Shown here in pieces: positions 14,359 to 15,212 of a stretch of 15,212 nucleotides of DNA (its first letter is position 1; every line of letters starts with the position of its first letter). The stretch is from JAJYZP01 sp049964535. GTDB lineage: Bacteria; Actinomycetota; Acidimicrobiia; Acidimicrobiales; Acidimicrobiaceae. The stretch covers positions 1 to 15,212 of the forward strand of contig JBMFXG010000047.1 in assembly GCA_049964535.1 (NCBI GenBank). The letters run 5' to 3'. The notes beneath the pieces were generated by a model. It had not been told where the DNA came from. It ran no database searches and was given only the letters and a program-made list of their open reading frames with translations. A program made the translations under genes and the position numbers.

Positions 14359-14724
14359 TTACCGCTCTTCTAACGAGCTTCGTCGTTCGCGCAGCCAGTC
14401 TCCCCATGCCTTCACTGCCTCAGTAGATCCGCGCACGGCCCCGTAGGTCAACAGGCCGCAGGTGGGAATTACGAGGAAGAAGGCGACTTCTTCGATGGGG
14501 AGTCGCCCGAAGAGGTCGATTCCGGTGGTGAAGCGGTGGGAATAGTGCCACCAACCCCAAGAGATTGAGGCGTAGTCAAAGACCGAGAATAAGAGGGCTA
14601 CGGGAACGATTGTCAGCAGGAGCCGGCGCCACTGCCGATAGACACGGGCGCGGAGCGCAAGCTCCAGTGGAAGAGTTACGATTAGACATGCTCCGAGCAG
14701 AATCAAGTACTGGAGATGCTCCAT
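14359..14724 (-). CDS. crtYc: lycopene cyclase subunit CrtYc
   Basis: The product is 121 aa with three membrane segments. Family motifs are LPLELALR (18-25), FSVFDYAS (46-53) and LPIEEVAFFLVIP (75-87), the P-x-E-E motif being the key one for this domain. It is the first gene of the minus-strand set crtYc-crtYd-crtZ. The start is ATG at 14724; no ribosome binding site is visible, but TATCTT ends 5 nt before the ATG, which suggests a leaderless transcript. It is divergent from the truncated membrane-protein gene at 14784. Confidence 0.9.
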   Translation of the reverse strand: MEHLQYLILLGACLIVTLPLELALRARVYRQWRRLLLTIVPVALLFSVFDYASISWGWWHYSHRFTTGIDLFGRLPIEEVAFFLVIPTCGLLTYGAVRGSTEAVKAWGDWLRERRSSLEER

Positions 14725-14729
14725 ATCAG

Positions 14730-14735
14730 AAGATA
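14730..14735 (-). promoter_or_regulatory. candidate -10 box for leaderless crtYc
   Basis: TATCTT on the minus strand, then 5 nt, then the crtYc ATG. There is no ribosome binding site in between and no evident -35. Confidence 0.35.
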
Positions 14736-14771
14736 GGTTATCGGTAGTCAGGAAAAGAGTCTCCGTTGACG

Positions 14772-14777
14772 TAGCCT
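14772..14777 (+). promoter_or_regulatory. candidate -10 box for the gene at 14784
   Basis: TAGCCT, then 6 nt, then the presumed GTG start, with no ribosome binding site in between. The spacing equals that seen before galU. Confidence 0.3.
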
Positions 14778-14783
14778 AATCCC

Positions 14784-15212
14784 GTGTTTCGCTTCCCAAA
14801 GGCCATTCGCTTGTGGTTCCTAGTAGCGCTCCTCGAGAGCGTCTACTTGGTTTGGCTTGGTCCTCTCGGGGTTGATATCTGGGCCCACGCGTACTATCTG
14901 TCATTGCTAGAGCGGGGCCGGCTAGATCTCTGGAACTTTCGCTGGTATAGCGGTTCGTACGTTTTCGTTGGATACGGGATTCTCCCGTATCTCCTTGCCC
15001 TTGTCTTGACATTAAAAGGGGTGGAGTTTCTATCGATAGCGTTGACAGTGATCGCAGCTTTAGAGGTTGGCCGAAGGTTACAGCATCGTGTTGGCTGGGC
15101 GGGACCGGTGCTTGTGGCGGTGACCTTTCCGTTGACAACGATGAGCGGTGCGGTCCCGTATCTCTGTGCGGTAGCGCTCTGCAGCTTGGCATTTGTAGCG
15201 GGTCTAGCTCGT
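14784..15212 (+). CDS. multi-spanning membrane protein, possible GT-C glycosyltransferase (truncated by window end)
   Basis: The frame stays open to the right edge (143 codons seen). From the presumed GTG, a hydrophobic segment (about residues 9-27) leads to GVDIWAHAYYLSLLERGRLD, then WYSGSYVFVGYGILPYLLALVL and further hydrophobic segments. An acidic residue just after TM1 followed by a loop and a P-Y-L-L helix is the layout of GT-C-fold transferases and related membrane proteins that use polyprenyl-linked sugars. No family is firmly recognised and the start has no ribosome binding site. Being next to crtYc it could modify carotenoids or envelope glycans, but that is speculation. Confidence 0.6.
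   Translation, partial: MFRFPKAIRLWFLVALLESVYLVWLGPLGVDIWAHAYYLSLLERGRLDLWNFRWYSGSYVFVGYGILPYLLALVLTLKGVEFLSIALTVIAALEVGRRLQHRVGWAGPVLVAVTFPLTTMSGAVPYLCAVALCSLAFVAGLAR

Noticed and set aside
14776..15192. 138-codon minus-strand open frame at the right end
   Set aside because: Low-complexity Arg/Ser/Pro-rich translation; the plus-strand frame reads as a coherent membrane protein to the window edge.

Overview
The window looks like chromosomal DNA of a moderate-GC actinobacterium; I would guess an Acidimicrobiia-type lineage, but that is inference only. The evidence is lineage-typical gene content and order. A galU / moeA-like (glp) / Moco gene run ends in a SepX/GlpR-like membrane protein and is divergent from an FmdB zinc-ribbon gene. 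The GGPP synthase is of the actinobacterial type with a DDILG second motif, and the lycopene cyclase is of the two-subunit CrtYc/CrtYd type. GTG starts are very common.

Layout. Positions 1-249 hold no gene I can support. A tRNA-Ala(CGC) lies at 250-322 (minus). Positions 355-4691 (minus) form one operon read right to left: galU, a MoeA/Glp-like gene, moaA, moaC, then a small three-TM protein resembling SepX/GlpR. Divergent from galU at 4819 is an FmdB-family zinc-ribbon gene, preceded by a perfect CIRCE element (HrcA operator), which is the sharpest regulatory signal in the window. A structured spacer (5170-5424) holds several inverted repeats and what looks like an orphan right end of an IS200/IS605-type element. 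Next, on the minus strand, comes a tightly overlapped operon, tldD-tldE-PHP phosphoesterase (8877 down to 5425).

From 9001 on the plus strand there is a YbhN/LPG-synthase-TM-like (flippase-like) membrane protein, then the carotenoid genes crtE, crtI and crtB. Converging on crtB are crtZ and the two lycopene cyclase subunit genes, crtYd and crtYc. Together they encode a complete predicted route from prenyl diphosphates to zeaxanthin: GGPP, phytoene, lycopene, beta-carotene, zeaxanthin. At the right edge, divergent from crtYc, starts a truncated multi-spanning membrane protein that may be a GT-C-type glycosyltransferase.

No CRISPR array, intact transposase, integrase or phage gene was seen. 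The points most worth a second look are the CIRCE-fmdB pairing, the Glp plus SepX/GlpR pair bracketing Moco genes, the antisense overlap of crtB and crtZ, the hairpin between crtYd and crtZ, and a probable set of leaderless GTG/ATG starts at divergent junctions.
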